From positions 62,001 through 126,000 of the forward strand of contig CAVCGL010000003.1 in the NCBI GenBank assembly GCA_963601915.1: a stretch of 64,000 nt of DNA, in the 5' to 3' direction. Origin of the DNA: Butyricicoccus_A sp963601915. GTDB taxonomy: Bacteria; Bacillota; Clostridia; Oscillospirales; Butyricicoccaceae. The translations under genes and the position numbers were made by a program. Shown here piece after piece: positions 15,725-23,756 of the stretch (position 1 is the stretch's first letter; each line of letters begins with the position of its first letter). Below the pieces are notes generated by a model. The model was not told the DNA's origin, did no database searches, and worked only from the letters and a program-made list of their open reading frames with translations.

Positions 15725-16666
15725 TCACAATAAGATCTCCTCCGGCAAAGCAATGTCCTGTTTTGGTATCTTGTCCCATGAAAAATCGGCAATCAGCTCA
15801 TGCAGGGCAACCGGCTGCGCCGTCGGGCGCAGTCCCGCCGCCTTCGCCAGCATGCCGACAATTGGCTCCGGACGGCCAAATCTTTCCCGCAGAACACCTA
15901 GATCTAAATCCCCGTCCCGCTTGGACAGCCGTCTGCCGTCCGGCGCGGTGAGCAGCGGCATATGATAGAATTCTGGAACGGAAAATCCCAGCTGTTCATA
16001 CAGATACATCTGCCGCGGGGTGGAATTGAGCAAATCACTGCCGCGCACGACTTCCGTGACGCCCATCTCTCCGTCATCCACGACGACCGCCAATTGATAG
16101 CCATACACGCCATCCGACCGCCGAATGATAAAGTCACCGCAGTCCTGCGCCAAATTTTCCGTATACACGCCCTGACAGCCGTCTGTGAACGACATCACGC
16201 GATCCGGCACGCGCACACGCCAAGCAGGCGAACGGCGTTTGGATTTTTCTGCGATCTGTTCCGGCGTCAGATTGCGGCAGGTACCCGCATAGATATACGT
16301 GCCGTCTGAGCGGTGCGGCGCCTGCGCCGTGTGCAGTTCGGCGCGGCTGCAAAAGCATGGGTACAGCAGGCCCTTGTCTTTGAGTACCTCGAAGTATTTG
16401 TCATAGATTGCCGTGCGATTGCTCTGATACCACGACTCGCCGCCTGCGCTGCCGCCGTCATCCCAGTCGACGCCGAACCACTGCAAGTCCTCTTCGATCT
16501 GATCCGCCAGCGAACGCGGGCAGCGCATGGCATCCAGATCTTCGATGCGCAGGAGATATTTGCCCTGTTTTGACCGGACGGACAGCCAAGACAGCATCGC
16601 GCACAAAATATTGCCCAGATGAATGCGTCCGCTCGGTGTCGGGGCAAATCGTCCGCATACAGCCAT
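15725..16666 (-). CDS. gluQ: Glutamyl-Q tRNA(Asp) synthetase
   Basis: A 313-residue class I synthetase fragment: a GluRS catalytic core lacking the anticodon-binding domain, as in GluQRS. Visible are the HIGH-like site (PTPSGRIHLGN), the zinc-site pattern (PCFCS ... YIYAGTC), DLLNSTPRQ and the KMSKS-like loop (RRLSKRDGD). The enzyme activates glutamate and transfers it to the queuosine base of tRNA(Asp), not to tRNA(Glu). The ATG at 16666 is one base from the stop of the preceding NifX-like gene, so the two are translationally coupled. The frame upstream of that ATG is only read-through of the neighbour. Confidence 0.9.
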   Translation of the reverse strand: MAVCGRFAPTPSGRIHLGNILCAMLSWLSVRSKQGKYLLRIEDLDAMRCPRSLADQIEEDLQWFGVDWDDGGSAGGESWYQSNRTAIYDKYFEVLKDKGLLYPCFCSRAELHTAQAPHRSDGTYIYAGTCRNLTPEQIAEKSKRRSPAWRVRVPDRVMSFTDGCQGVYTENLAQDCGDFIIRRSDGVYGYQLAVVVDDGEMGVTEVVRGSDLLNSTPRQMYLYEQLGFSVPEFYHMPLLTAPDGRRLSKRDGDLDLGVLRERFGRPEPIVGMLAKAAGLRPTAQPVALHELIADFSWDKIPKQDIALPEEILL

Positions 16667-16667
16667 G

Positions 16668-17087
16668 TTACTGCTTGCCCTCCGGGCGGTCACCGCAGTC
16701 CGCCATGCACTTTGCGCAGTCATGCATACAGTGCATCGGATCGTCCTCATCCTCTTCCGGAATGACAATCTTGGACGGATCACCGACCTGTTCGCCTGCC
16801 AGCAGACCGGCAATGCACTCCACGGCGTCGCCCTGACATCCCGGCAGCACCTGCATGCCAATCATGCGCAGGGTCTCCTGCAATGCCGTGCCGACTTCGC
16901 CCGCCAGCATGACATCAATGTTCTGCATGGACAGCTTGAACAGCACACTGGTGATGCCTGCGCCGTCCAAAGAAATCACTTCCTTGGATACCGGCTGACC
17001 ATTTTCTTCGGTAACGATGATGACTTCCGTGCTCTCGTTGAGTGCCGGTGCAATCACACCGTCTTTTACTGCTGCTGCTACTTTCAT
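16668..17087 (-). CDS. NifX/NifB-type iron-molybdenum cluster-binding domain protein with Cys/His tail
   Basis: A 139-residue protein. Residues 1-105 match the dinitrogenase Fe-Mo cofactor-binding fold (MKVAAAVKDGVIAPALNEST at the start; later VMLAGEVGTALQETLRMIGM). The C-terminus adds an acidic stretch (PEEDEDD) and a dense metal-site motif, HCMHDCAKCMADC. Such stand-alone proteins in non-nitrogen-fixing anaerobes bind or carry iron-sulfur clusters; the exact role is unknown. A GAGGAGG site precedes the ATG. The promoter lies at 17144-17172, with an inverted repeat between it and the start. It is in one operon with the GluQRS gene, an odd pairing. Confidence 0.8.
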   Translation of the reverse strand: MKVAAAVKDGVIAPALNESTEVIIVTEENGQPVSKEVISLDGAGITSVLFKLSMQNIDVMLAGEVGTALQETLRMIGMQVLPGCQGDAVECIAGLLAGEQVGDPSKIVIPEEDEDDPMHCMHDCAKCMADCGDRPEGKQ

Positions 17088-17101
17088 ATATGCTTCCTCC
17101 T

Positions 17102-17172
17102 CACGAATCGTATCATTCGTGCTCTCTGTTAGTATACCTGCTTATTATATCCCAAATACCGATTGGGTGCAA
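17102..17172 (-). promoter_or_regulatory. Promoter and inverted-repeat operator of the nifX-like/gluQ operon
   Basis: On the minus strand, TTGCAC (17167-17172), a 17-base spacer and a consensus TATAAT (17144-17149). Between the -10 and the ribosome site is a perfect inverted repeat, CACGAAT-N6-ATTCGTG (17102-17121), a candidate repressor site or leader hairpin. Confidence 0.6.
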
Positions 17173-17189
17173 TGGTATCCCCCGCCGCT

Positions 17190-17735
17190 TCAGCAAGATA
17201 AGCAAGAATCTAGTATCTGTTGCAGCTCATTCAGATTTTTCACAAAATAAATCTTTCTCTGCCGGTATTCGCTGGACAGATCTGCCGCAATCATGCGTTT
17301 CAGCAGCTGCTGCAAGCTGTCATAATATCCGTGCAGGTTATAGAGAATGCACGGTGCATCCAACCGATCCAGTGCCAGCAGCGACATGACCTCTGTGATT
17401 TCCTCCAGCGTTCCTGTGCCGCCCGGCATCGCAATAAAAGCATCACCCAGTTCAATCATCTTGGTCTTGCGCTCTGCCATCGTCTCCGTGACGATGAGAT
17501 TGGTCACGGCGTCGTATTGCAGCTCCTTTTCCACAAAAAAGCGCGGCTCTACGCCGGTGACGGCTCCTCCTGCACGCAGCACACTCTCCGCAATGATTCC
17601 CATCAATCCGACTTTGGAACCGCCATAGACCAAATCATGGCCGCTCTCGCCAATCCACGTGCCCAGCTCCTGCACTGCCTGCTTGAGGGCAGGATCGTTT
17701 CCCTCATTTGCGCCCAAATAAACCGTTATGTTCAT
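17190..17735 (-). CDS. LOG family protein (TIGR00730 type nucleotide phosphoribohydrolase)
   Basis: A 181-residue soluble protein with the two hallmark motifs of the LOG family: a GGSKVGLMG-type loop in the first half and PGGTGTLEEITE (near residue 105), which contribute the catalytic Arg/Glu and phosphate-binding site. Family members hydrolyse nucleoside 5'-monophosphates to base and ribose-5-phosphate; in plants this makes cytokinins. In Clostridia the physiological substrate is not established. A GAAGGCG site lies upstream of the ATG. It follows a hairpin terminator and is probably transcribed alone. Confidence 0.9.
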   Translation of the reverse strand: MNITVYLGANEGNDPALKQAVQELGTWIGESGHDLVYGGSKVGLMGIIAESVLRAGGAVTGVEPRFFVEKELQYDAVTNLIVTETMAERKTKMIELGDAFIAMPGGTGTLEEITEVMSLLALDRLDAPCILYNLHGYYDSLQQLLKRMIAADLSSEYRQRKIYFVKNLNELQQILDSCLSC

Positions 17736-17783
17736 GTTTTCGCCTTCTTTCTGTGTGTCTCCACCCAGTATATCATAAAAAAA

Positions 17784-17809
17784 GACCTGCCGCAGCCGCG
17801 GCAGGTCTC
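17784..17809 (-). terminator. Terminator of the 145-residue hypothetical gene
   Basis: GACCTGCCGC/GCGGCAGGTC stem with a T run on the minus strand. Its 20-base core is identical to the one at 18260-18279. Confidence 0.8.
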
Positions 17810-18247
17810 CTATTTCGTCAAAGTTTCATGATTCCACGATTCTAAATACATCGAATACGCTGTCAATTCCTCACTGCCTTTATAGCAGTCGCAAGCATCT
17901 ATGCCTCGCCAAATCAGCAACTGCGTTTGCAGTACATTACAATTCGATTCAGCTAATCCCAGCTTCGTTTCAAAAACAACCACAATATCTGTACCGACTT
18001 CCGCACCATAATCATAATATATTTTGCTCTTATTATCTTGTACAACTCGATAAATCTGCAAGGTATCCGGCTTTTCGTCCCAAGAATGATAAAAATTGTA
18101 TCTCGTCATCCTCAAATAAATCGGGTCAACCTCTTCTTCTGTGATTTCTTCAACCGTAACTGTTTGTTTCAGCTTTTCTATCCATTCTGACAGCGTCCTT
18201 TTGGGACACACAAATTCCTCTTGTCTATGTAGCATTGCATACTCCAT
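17810..18247 (-). CDS. Hypothetical protein, 145 residues
   Basis: I do not recognise this protein. It is acidic, soluble, without signal or membrane segment, rich in aromatic residues and Glu, with a central part (NFYHSWDEKPDTLQIYRV) and a region (GTDIVVVFETKLGLAESN) typical of small alpha/beta proteins. Start at 18247 (ATG) or 18235 (second ATG); neither has a strong ribosome site. Its base composition is more AT-rich than the neighbours. It is enclosed by two hairpin terminators with the same core sequence, which hints that it entered as a cassette between the LOG-family gene and ptsI. Confidence 0.5.
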   Translation of the reverse strand: MEYAMLHRQEEFVCPKRTLSEWIEKLKQTVTVEEITEEEVDPIYLRMTRYNFYHSWDEKPDTLQIYRVVQDNKSKIYYDYGAEVGTDIVVVFETKLGLAESNCNVLQTQLLIWRGIDACDCYKGSEELTAYSMYLESWNHETLTK

Positions 18248-18254
18248 GGATACG

Positions 18255-18284
18255 AAAAACCTGCCGCAGCCGCGGCAGGTTTTT
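18255..18284 (-). terminator. Terminator of ptsI
   Basis: A 13-base stem AAAAACCTGCCGC/GCGGCAGGTTTTT just after the ptsI stop codon. Confidence 0.85.
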
Positions 18285-18301
18285 CACAGATATGATCCGT
18301 A

Positions 18302-19966
18302 TTATTTCAGCAGTTCTTCGAGAATGCTCTCGCTGTTCTCTGCGGTGTTAATCGAGCGGATGGTCGAACGCAGCGGCAGGACAGCGGACGGAGAAACACT
18401 CAGCTCGTCCACGCCGAGTGCCATAAAGGTCTCTGTCAGCGAAGTATCCGCGCCCAGCTCGCCGCAGATGCCAATCCAGATACCAGCCTTATGCGCGTTG
18501 TCTGCTGCCATCTTAATCATGCGCAGGACTGCCGGATGATGGGCATCGAAGAAGCGATCCAGATTGCCGCCCTGTCTGTCGGTTGCCAGCGTGTACTGGG
18601 TCAGGTCGTTGGTGCCGACCGAGAAGAAGTCCACGAGCTTTGCCAGACGATCCGACATCATCACGGCGGACGGGGTCTCAATCATGATGCCCAGCTCGAT
18701 GTTCTCGTCAAACGGCTGCTCCTCCTTGCGAAGCTCTGCCTTGACGCCCTCACAAATGCGCTTGATCTCCAGCACTTCCCACTCCGAAGTAATCATCGGG
18801 AACATGATGGCAATCTTGCCGTATGCAGAGGCGCGGTACAGCGCGCGCAGCTGGGTCTTAAAGACCTCCGGACGGGTCAGACAGATACGAATCGCACGCA
18901 GACCCATTGCCGGATTTTCCTCATGTGCCAGCTGGAAGTAATCCGCCTGCTTGTCCGCACCGATGTCCAGCGTGCGGATAATCACGCGCTTGCCGCCCAT
19001 GCGCTCGGCAACCGTCTTATATGCCTGGAACTGCTGCTCTTCGGTCGGATAGTCATTGTTTTGCAGGTACAGGAACTCGGAGCGGAACAGACCGATGCCG
19101 CCGCCGTCGTTGGCGAGCACCTGATCGACATCGTCCGGAGAGCCGATATTGCAGTATACCATGACCTTGCGTCCGTCAATCGTCACATTTTCCTTGCCCT
19201 TGAGCTGATCCATGAGTTCCTTCATGGCGCGCTGCTTGGCGTGCTTCTTGCTCAGACGCTCATGCGTGATCTCATCCGCTTCGACAAACAGCTCGCCGGT
19301 CTCGCCGTCAATCCATGCGGTCTTGCCCTCGTAGTCTTCGCGGAGCGCATCACCGGTGCCAATGACAGCCGGAATGCCCATCGTGCGTGCCAAAATCGCC
19401 GTGTGGCTGTTGCCGGAGCCGCCCTGCGTGACGAAGCCCAGAATCTTGGACTTATCCAGCTGCACAGTCTCAGACGGAGCCAAATCGTCCGCTGCCAGAA
19501 TGACCGGCACATCGGAATCAATGCCGCCTGCCACAGCGCCGCTCAAAATACCAATCACGCGATTGGAAATATCCTTGACGTCCGCAGCACGTGCCTGCAT
19601 GTAGCTGTCGTCCATCGAAGCAAACATCTGGGCAAACTGCTCGGCAATCTGCGAAACGGCATACTCGGCATTGACTTGCTCGCCGTCAATCAAATCCTGA
19701 ATGCCCTCCACATAGTCGAGGTCGTCCAGCATCATCTGATGGGCTTCAAACAGCTCGGCGCCCTCTTCGCCTACTTCTGCGAGCGCCTTTTCATACAGCT
19801 CCTTGAGCTGCTCCATCGCGGTCTGACGAGCCGATTCAAAGCGCTGCTTTTCCGCTTCTGTATCTGCAACCTCATGTTTTGCGATGTCGTGGGCTCCACG
19901 TCGATAAAAACACAGCGGTCCATTTGCCACGCCGCCGGAGACGCCTTTTCCCTGAATGGTGTACAT
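18302..19966 (-). CDS. ptsI: Phosphoenolpyruvate-protein phosphotransferase (PTS enzyme I)
   Basis: A 554-residue enzyme I of the sugar phosphotransferase system. It takes phosphate from phosphoenolpyruvate and passes it to HPr in the cytoplasm. The phospho-histidine site is GGSGNSHTAILAR (near residue 190); the PEP-binding domain shows GIGLFRSEFLY, FPMITSEWE, GIMIETPSAV, FSVGTNDLTQYT and GICGELGA. The ATG at 19966 follows GGAGG; upstream frame is leader. No ptsH is adjacent, unlike the common ptsHI operon. A strong promoter lies 286 bases upstream, with a terminator hairpin inside the leader, so the gene may be attenuated. Confidence 0.95.
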   Translation of the reverse strand: MYTIQGKGVSGGVANGPLCFYRRGAHDIAKHEVADTEAEKQRFESARQTAMEQLKELYEKALAEVGEEGAELFEAHQMMLDDLDYVEGIQDLIDGEQVNAEYAVSQIAEQFAQMFASMDDSYMQARAADVKDISNRVIGILSGAVAGGIDSDVPVILAADDLAPSETVQLDKSKILGFVTQGGSGNSHTAILARTMGIPAVIGTGDALREDYEGKTAWIDGETGELFVEADEITHERLSKKHAKQRAMKELMDQLKGKENVTIDGRKVMVYCNIGSPDDVDQVLANDGGGIGLFRSEFLYLQNNDYPTEEQQFQAYKTVAERMGGKRVIIRTLDIGADKQADYFQLAHEENPAMGLRAIRICLTRPEVFKTQLRALYRASAYGKIAIMFPMITSEWEVLEIKRICEGVKAELRKEEQPFDENIELGIMIETPSAVMMSDRLAKLVDFFSVGTNDLTQYTLATDRQGGNLDRFFDAHHPAVLRMIKMAADNAHKAGIWIGICGELGADTSLTETFMALGVDELSVSPSAVLPLRSTIRSINTAENSESILEELLK

Positions 19967-20066
19967 AACAAGTTCCTCCCTCATTGTGTGCCTGTCTGTA
20001 TACAGGCCTTCTGTTGTTTCAGCTTCCCATTCTCCCTCATTTTCCTGCATTTTGTCGCATGAAAAA

Positions 20067-20131
20067 AGCAGAAGGATCTGTTCTCTATTCTTCTGCTCAC
20101 ACCATACTGATCTATGATTTTGTGCGCACAG
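20067..20131 (-). promoter_or_regulatory. Candidate attenuator in the ptsI leader (terminator and antiterminator)
   Basis: On the minus strand, AGCAGAAG (20097-20090) pairs with CTTCTGCT (20074-20067), followed by six T: an intrinsic terminator 125 bases into the leader and 100 bases before the ATG. Upstream, CTGTGCGCAC (20131-20122) can pair with GTGTGAGCAG (20102-20093) with one mismatch and two G-U pairs. That second stem uses the first five bases of the terminator arm, so the two are mutually exclusive. Confidence 0.5.
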
Positions 20132-20228
20132 AAAAGACCTGAAAACCTATCTCTTATTTCAGCCCTATATCCCCGCACCGAACAGACCAGCGCTCTCTAT
20201 TCTCTTGTATTTTATCTATTCCTATTTC

Positions 20229-20257
20229 ATCTTATCCGCTTCCCGCGCATTTGTCAA
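20229..20257 (-). promoter_or_regulatory. Strong promoter of ptsI
   Basis: On the minus strand, a consensus TTGACA (20252-20257), a 17-base spacer and TAAGAT (20229-20234). It lies just after the terminator of the GH3 gene. Confidence 0.7.
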
Positions 20258-20267
20258 GAATACACAG

Positions 20268-20304
20268 AAAAAAAGAGGATACAATCTCGCAAATTGTATC
20301 CTCT
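20268..20304 (-). terminator. Terminator of the GH3-like gene
   Basis: A 12-base perfect stem AGAGGATACAAT/ATTGTATCCTCT with a 7-base loop and a T run on the minus strand. Confidence 0.9.
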
Positions 20305-20315
20305 GTTCGGTTATC

Positions 20316-21404
20316 TCAGGCAATCAGGCCGCCGTCTATTTTTGCGGTCAAGATGCGCTGTACGCTCTCATCAATGCGCTGCTCAGTCAGCTTGCCGTCG
20401 GATACTGCCTGAAACAGTGCCTGATACACGGCATCCACATCGGACGGTTCCAGCAGCATATCCGCTCCCGCCTGTACGGCGAGCACAGCGGCCTTTTGCT
20501 CTGTGTACGAATCTGTCAGCTTCTCGTCGCTCAGCGCGTCGGTCATGACAATGCCGTTGTAGCCGAGCTTCTTGCGCAGCAGATCCGTCATGACCTTGGA
20601 CGATACCGAGCACGGCACGGTGTCATACTCCTTCACTGTATCGTGCGAGACAATCATAAACGCCGGATTCTGCTTGATGCAGGCCTGAAAACTGTCCGTG
20701 CTGTTCGGGAACGCAGAAACCGCGGACAACACCTGATTTTCCTGCAATCCCTTGACCTCGCTGGCAGCCAGTGCATCGGTTATGACGGTCGGTGCAAAAT
20801 TGACGGTAAAGCCTACACTGCGCAGCTCCTCTGCGAGGGTCTGCCCCAGCGCATAGGCAGTCTTTTCATCTGTGCTCTGATCCGCCTTCAAAATGCTCGT
20901 CGTCTGAAGCGCCTGCGCCACCGGCGCATGGCTGCCTCCCTGCTCCTGTACACCGAGGAACACCGGAATACCGGCTTTCGATGCCTTTGCATAGCTTTGC
21001 GTATGGCTCAGCATATCTTTGATCTGGGCTTTTTTCTGCAAGCTCTGGCTCGTGTACAGCACGCCGCCGACCGGACGCTTGTCTATCGCTTCCTGCGTCG
21101 CAGCACCCGCACGGACGACTTGATTGGTCTGCGTCAGGGCTTCCGGCGTCACAAACAGCATTTGATACAGCTTTTGCTCCAAGCTCATCTTTTCGACCAG
21201 CTGTTTGGCCTGTTTCTGCGATGCAGTGAGCGATTCCGCTTCGGCTTCTTCTGCCGCTTGTGCCTGCTTCTTGCTCGCTGTCTGTACCAAAAATGCCGTG
21301 CCCTCCGGTGCCTTCTCCGGATGAATCTGAATATATCCGATGGCTGCTGCACTCACTGCCAGACAGAGAACAACGGGAATCAGCAGCAAATATCGCTTTT
21401 TCAT
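20316..21404 (-). CDS. Glycoside hydrolase family 3 N-terminal domain-like protein, degenerate
   Basis: A 362-residue exported protein. The ATG at 21404 follows GGAGG. Residues 1-25 form a signal peptide or membrane anchor. The rest resembles the NagZ-like GH3 barrel: PVGGVLYTSQSLQ near the start, a GIPVFLGVQEQGG segment equivalent to 'P..i.iDqEGG', and the nucleophile-type GIVMTDALSD. The family's KH[FI]PGHG catalytic loop is missing; the equivalent part reads SAVSAFPNSTDSF. So the N-acetylglucosaminidase chemistry of NagZ is doubtful, and the protein may bind rather than cut sugar polymers (inference). It is monocistronic. Confidence 0.75.
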   Translation of the reverse strand: MKKRYLLLIPVVLCLAVSAAAIGYIQIHPEKAPEGTAFLVQTASKKQAQAAEEAEAESLTASQKQAKQLVEKMSLEQKLYQMLFVTPEALTQTNQVVRAGAATQEAIDKRPVGGVLYTSQSLQKKAQIKDMLSHTQSYAKASKAGIPVFLGVQEQGGSHAPVAQALQTTSILKADQSTDEKTAYALGQTLAEELRSVGFTVNFAPTVITDALAASEVKGLQENQVLSAVSAFPNSTDSFQACIKQNPAFMIVSHDTVKEYDTVPCSVSSKVMTDLLRKKLGYNGIVMTDALSDEKLTDSYTEQKAAVLAVQAGADMLLEPSDVDAVYQALFQAVSDGKLTEQRIDESVQRILTAKIDGGLIA

Positions 21405-21479
21405 CTTACAACCTCCTGCGGTTTTCTCTCGTACCAGTATACCGTATTTGTTCAAAGATTTCTACTGATTTAGAGAAAA

Positions 21480-22079
21480 CTACGCACGCTTGCCCAGCAC
21501 CTCGCGCCGGATATAAGCAAAGGTCTCCTCTTCGCCCTTTTCCGCGAGCATGTGCAGCATGGTTTCCAGCAGCTCCCGCGTCTTGGGATGCATAATCATG
21601 GTATTGACACGCAGACCGCTTTCGTAGTACTTCCACGCCGAAGCGTCCGTATAGGCGTCGCCCTGATAGACACGGCAGGCGGCAATGCGGTCGCACAGCA
21701 TTTCCGCGACATAGTTTACCGGCATTTCCATGCCAGCGAGCGGATACCCGTCCTTTTGCAGCGAATAGTCAATCCAGTATTCTAAATGATGCTTGTTTCT
21801 GCCCTTGTGGTGCAGCCAAGCCGAGCTGTAGCCGCGGTCAAGCCGTTCGGCGGTGTTTGGGCTGCGATAACCCTGATAATACTTCGCACCGACAAAAAAT
21901 TCCGTCGGGCTGTATTTGGATAAATCATGCATCAGCCCTTGGCGATATAATCCCAGCTTAAAACAATAATGCCGCACTAGTGTTCGATGCTGATGAACGG
22001 TGCACAAGTGCCGCAGCCACTTCGGGCGCTTGTCTGTCTTTGCCTGCGCCGATATTTCTTTCTCTATTGGTTTCATCAT
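21480..22079 (-). CDS. DUF5662 family protein
   Basis: A 199-residue soluble protein matching the DUF5662 family, with a His-rich centre: HQHRTLVRHYCFKLGLYRQG, LMHDLSKYSPTEF, SAWLHHKGRNKHHLEYW. The spaced His and Asp residues suggest a metal-binding helical fold, like HD-type proteins; no reaction is known. Translation starts at the ATG at 22079, whose next bases overlap the TGA of the upstream gene (ATGATGA), so it is coupled to the 160-residue hypothetical gene. Family call is confident, function unknown. Confidence 0.8.
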   Translation of the reverse strand: MMKPIEKEISAQAKTDKRPKWLRHLCTVHQHRTLVRHYCFKLGLYRQGLMHDLSKYSPTEFFVGAKYYQGYRSPNTAERLDRGYSSAWLHHKGRNKHHLEYWIDYSLQKDGYPLAGMEMPVNYVAEMLCDRIAACRVYQGDAYTDASAWKYYESGLRVNTMIMHPKTRELLETMLHMLAEKGEEETFAYIRREVLGKRA

Positions 22080-22558
22080 AATCCCTTTTGTTTCTTCAGC
22101 ACCCGATATACATAACACGGTTCCCATGTGACATCGCCAGGATCTAACAGCGGCAACAATTTTGGTATGTCTGTCGTCTCTCTGCACAATCCGTTTTCAT
22201 TCAGTGCTTGTTGCATACATCCGTCTGACATATTCTCGAGCAAAGACTCGCAGGAGTCGTGCACAATATCGATACCCAGCCACGCTACAGCATACCCATA
22301 CGCAGAATCTATTGGCTTCGTATCGTATGCTATGATCTCACACAGAATTTCATATTGCTGGAGTATTTTTTCAAAATCCATGAGTTTTTCCAGCACTTTT
22401 TGACTTTCCGGCTGTTCTAAAAGCATGATGTATGCATCATACATATCCAACAGCTTTGCAAAATCTTTTTTGCTCTTTTCCGTCAGCAAATCCGTTGCGA
22501 GCAACGATCTTCCCATTCCGCGATAGTTTTCCTTTATTGGAACGATGTCTATCTTCAC
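22076..22558 (-). CDS. Hypothetical protein, 160 residues
   Basis: I do not recognise this protein. It starts with GTG (22556-22558) preceded by GAGGA. It is soluble, acidic and mostly helical by composition (long Leu/Glu/Lys-rich stretches such as LEKLMDFEKILQQYEIL), with several Cys. The stop codon overlaps the start of the DUF5662 gene, and the start lies 10 bases after the DUF445 gene, so it is in the middle of a three-gene operon. AT content is higher than in the neighbours. Confidence 0.55.
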   Translation of the reverse strand: MKIDIVPIKENYRGMGRSLLATDLLTEKSKKDFAKLLDMYDAYIMLLEQPESQKVLEKLMDFEKILQQYEILCEIIAYDTKPIDSAYGYAVAWLGIDIVHDSCESLLENMSDGCMQQALNENGLCRETTDIPKLLPLLDPGDVTWEPCYVYRVLKKQKGL

Positions 22559-22568
22559 ACCTGTATCC

Positions 22569-23468
22569 TCAGAACAGCAGGTTCAGCAGTCCGATCACAA
22601 AGCCGACGACAGCGCCGAGATTGACGACAGCACCCAATTCCTTTTTCAAGATGGACATAACCAGTGTCTCCACTTCCTCCGGCTGCATCGCAAGAATCTT
22701 ATTTTCCGCCACGCCGCGCAGATTGAGCATCCGAATCAAGCTCTCTGCCTTTTCCTCTACCATGCGTTCGTACAGCTTCATGCACAAATCGACCGGATGC
22801 ATCTGTGCTTCCTGCATCAGTGCCAGCACTTCTCCCACCGGCTTCTGCTCGGATTCCTCCCAAATGCTGCGCATCTGTGGGGTAAGCAGCACATCAATAT
22901 TGGTATCCAGATAGGCGTCTACATGCTCTTGAATCGGCTTCGCCAAGCCTTCCAGCATGTCCTCTCGAATCATTTTGCCCAAGAAGGAACCTGCGAGCTT
23001 CTGGCTGACCGCTTCAATGACTTTCTGTGCAATGATGTCACCCAATCCCATATCCAGCACATGATCGCTGACCTTTTCGGTCAGCTTATCCTGTATGAGT
23101 TCGCTGCTCTTGTGATAATTTTCTTCTCCTGCCAGCTTGATGCCAATGTCTTTGATAGAGGTTTCCGCGTGCTTGTCCAGCTCCGCCGTCAATGCCTCTC
23201 GCAGCTTCTGTTTTGTCTGTTCTGACAGCAGCATTTCCCGAATATCTTCTTGTGTGAGCAATATGCTTCCCACTGCCTGACCGGCAGCACGCGCGAGCCG
23301 CGCCTGTCCCTTCGGGATGATGCCCGGCGTAAACGGAAGCTGCTTTCCAAACAATTTTACCGGCCGAAGCGGACGAAACAGCATTTTTACCGCAATATAA
23401 TTGGTGCAGTAGCCAATCACTGCACCGATCACCGGCCCCGACAGCGTTTGTACAATTCCGAGATCCAA
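22569..23468 (-). CDS. DUF445 family membrane-associated protein (YheB-like)
   Basis: A 299-residue protein of the DUF445 family. I chose a TTG start at 23468, with GGGAGG 6 bases upstream; the annotated-looking ATG at 23498 would translate the ribosome site. The N-terminus has one membrane helix (GPVIGAVIGYCTNYIAVKMLF) followed by the family motif RPLRPVKLFGKQLPFTPGIIPK. The middle is a long helical region of repeats, and the C-terminus ends in another hydrophobic helix (VNLGAVVGFVIGLLNLLF), so the protein is anchored at both ends. In Bacillus the homologue YheB is linked to sporulation; the role is unclear. Confidence 0.85.
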   Translation of the reverse strand: MDLGIVQTLSGPVIGAVIGYCTNYIAVKMLFRPLRPVKLFGKQLPFTPGIIPKGQARLARAAGQAVGSILLTQEDIREMLLSEQTKQKLREALTAELDKHAETSIKDIGIKLAGEENYHKSSELIQDKLTEKVSDHVLDMGLGDIIAQKVIEAVSQKLAGSFLGKMIREDMLEGLAKPIQEHVDAYLDTNIDVLLTPQMRSIWEESEQKPVGEVLALMQEAQMHPVDLCMKLYERMVEEKAESLIRMLNLRGVAENKILAMQPEEVETLVMSILKKELGAVVNLGAVVGFVIGLLNLLF

Positions 23469-23660
23469 AAAGATCCTCCCTTTCTCTTTATACAGCATGA
23501 TGAAAATACAAATTTTAAATCGTTTTTACTGTATACCGACCGTTCCAAATTGTCAATAGATTCTGATATTTTGCGAAAAAAGTTACCGTTTTGTCATAAT
23601 TTTCAGGAGAAAGACCAATTTTTTTCCGTTCCATTTTCCGTTTTTAGCATGGTTGCCCTC

Positions 23661-23689
23661 TTCCGTTCTTCGGCGGAACGTGTTATAAT
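23661..23689 (+). promoter_or_regulatory. Promoter of the glmS ribozyme-glmS transcript
   Basis: A weak -35 TTCCGT (23661-23666), a 17-base spacer and TATAAT (23684-23689), about 70 bases before the ribozyme cleavage site. Confidence 0.55.
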
Positions 23690-23756
23690 ATCCCATAATC
23701 AATTATGCTGCTGCATTCAGCACCACCATTTCGGAATGGATTTTCCGACCGGAAAC

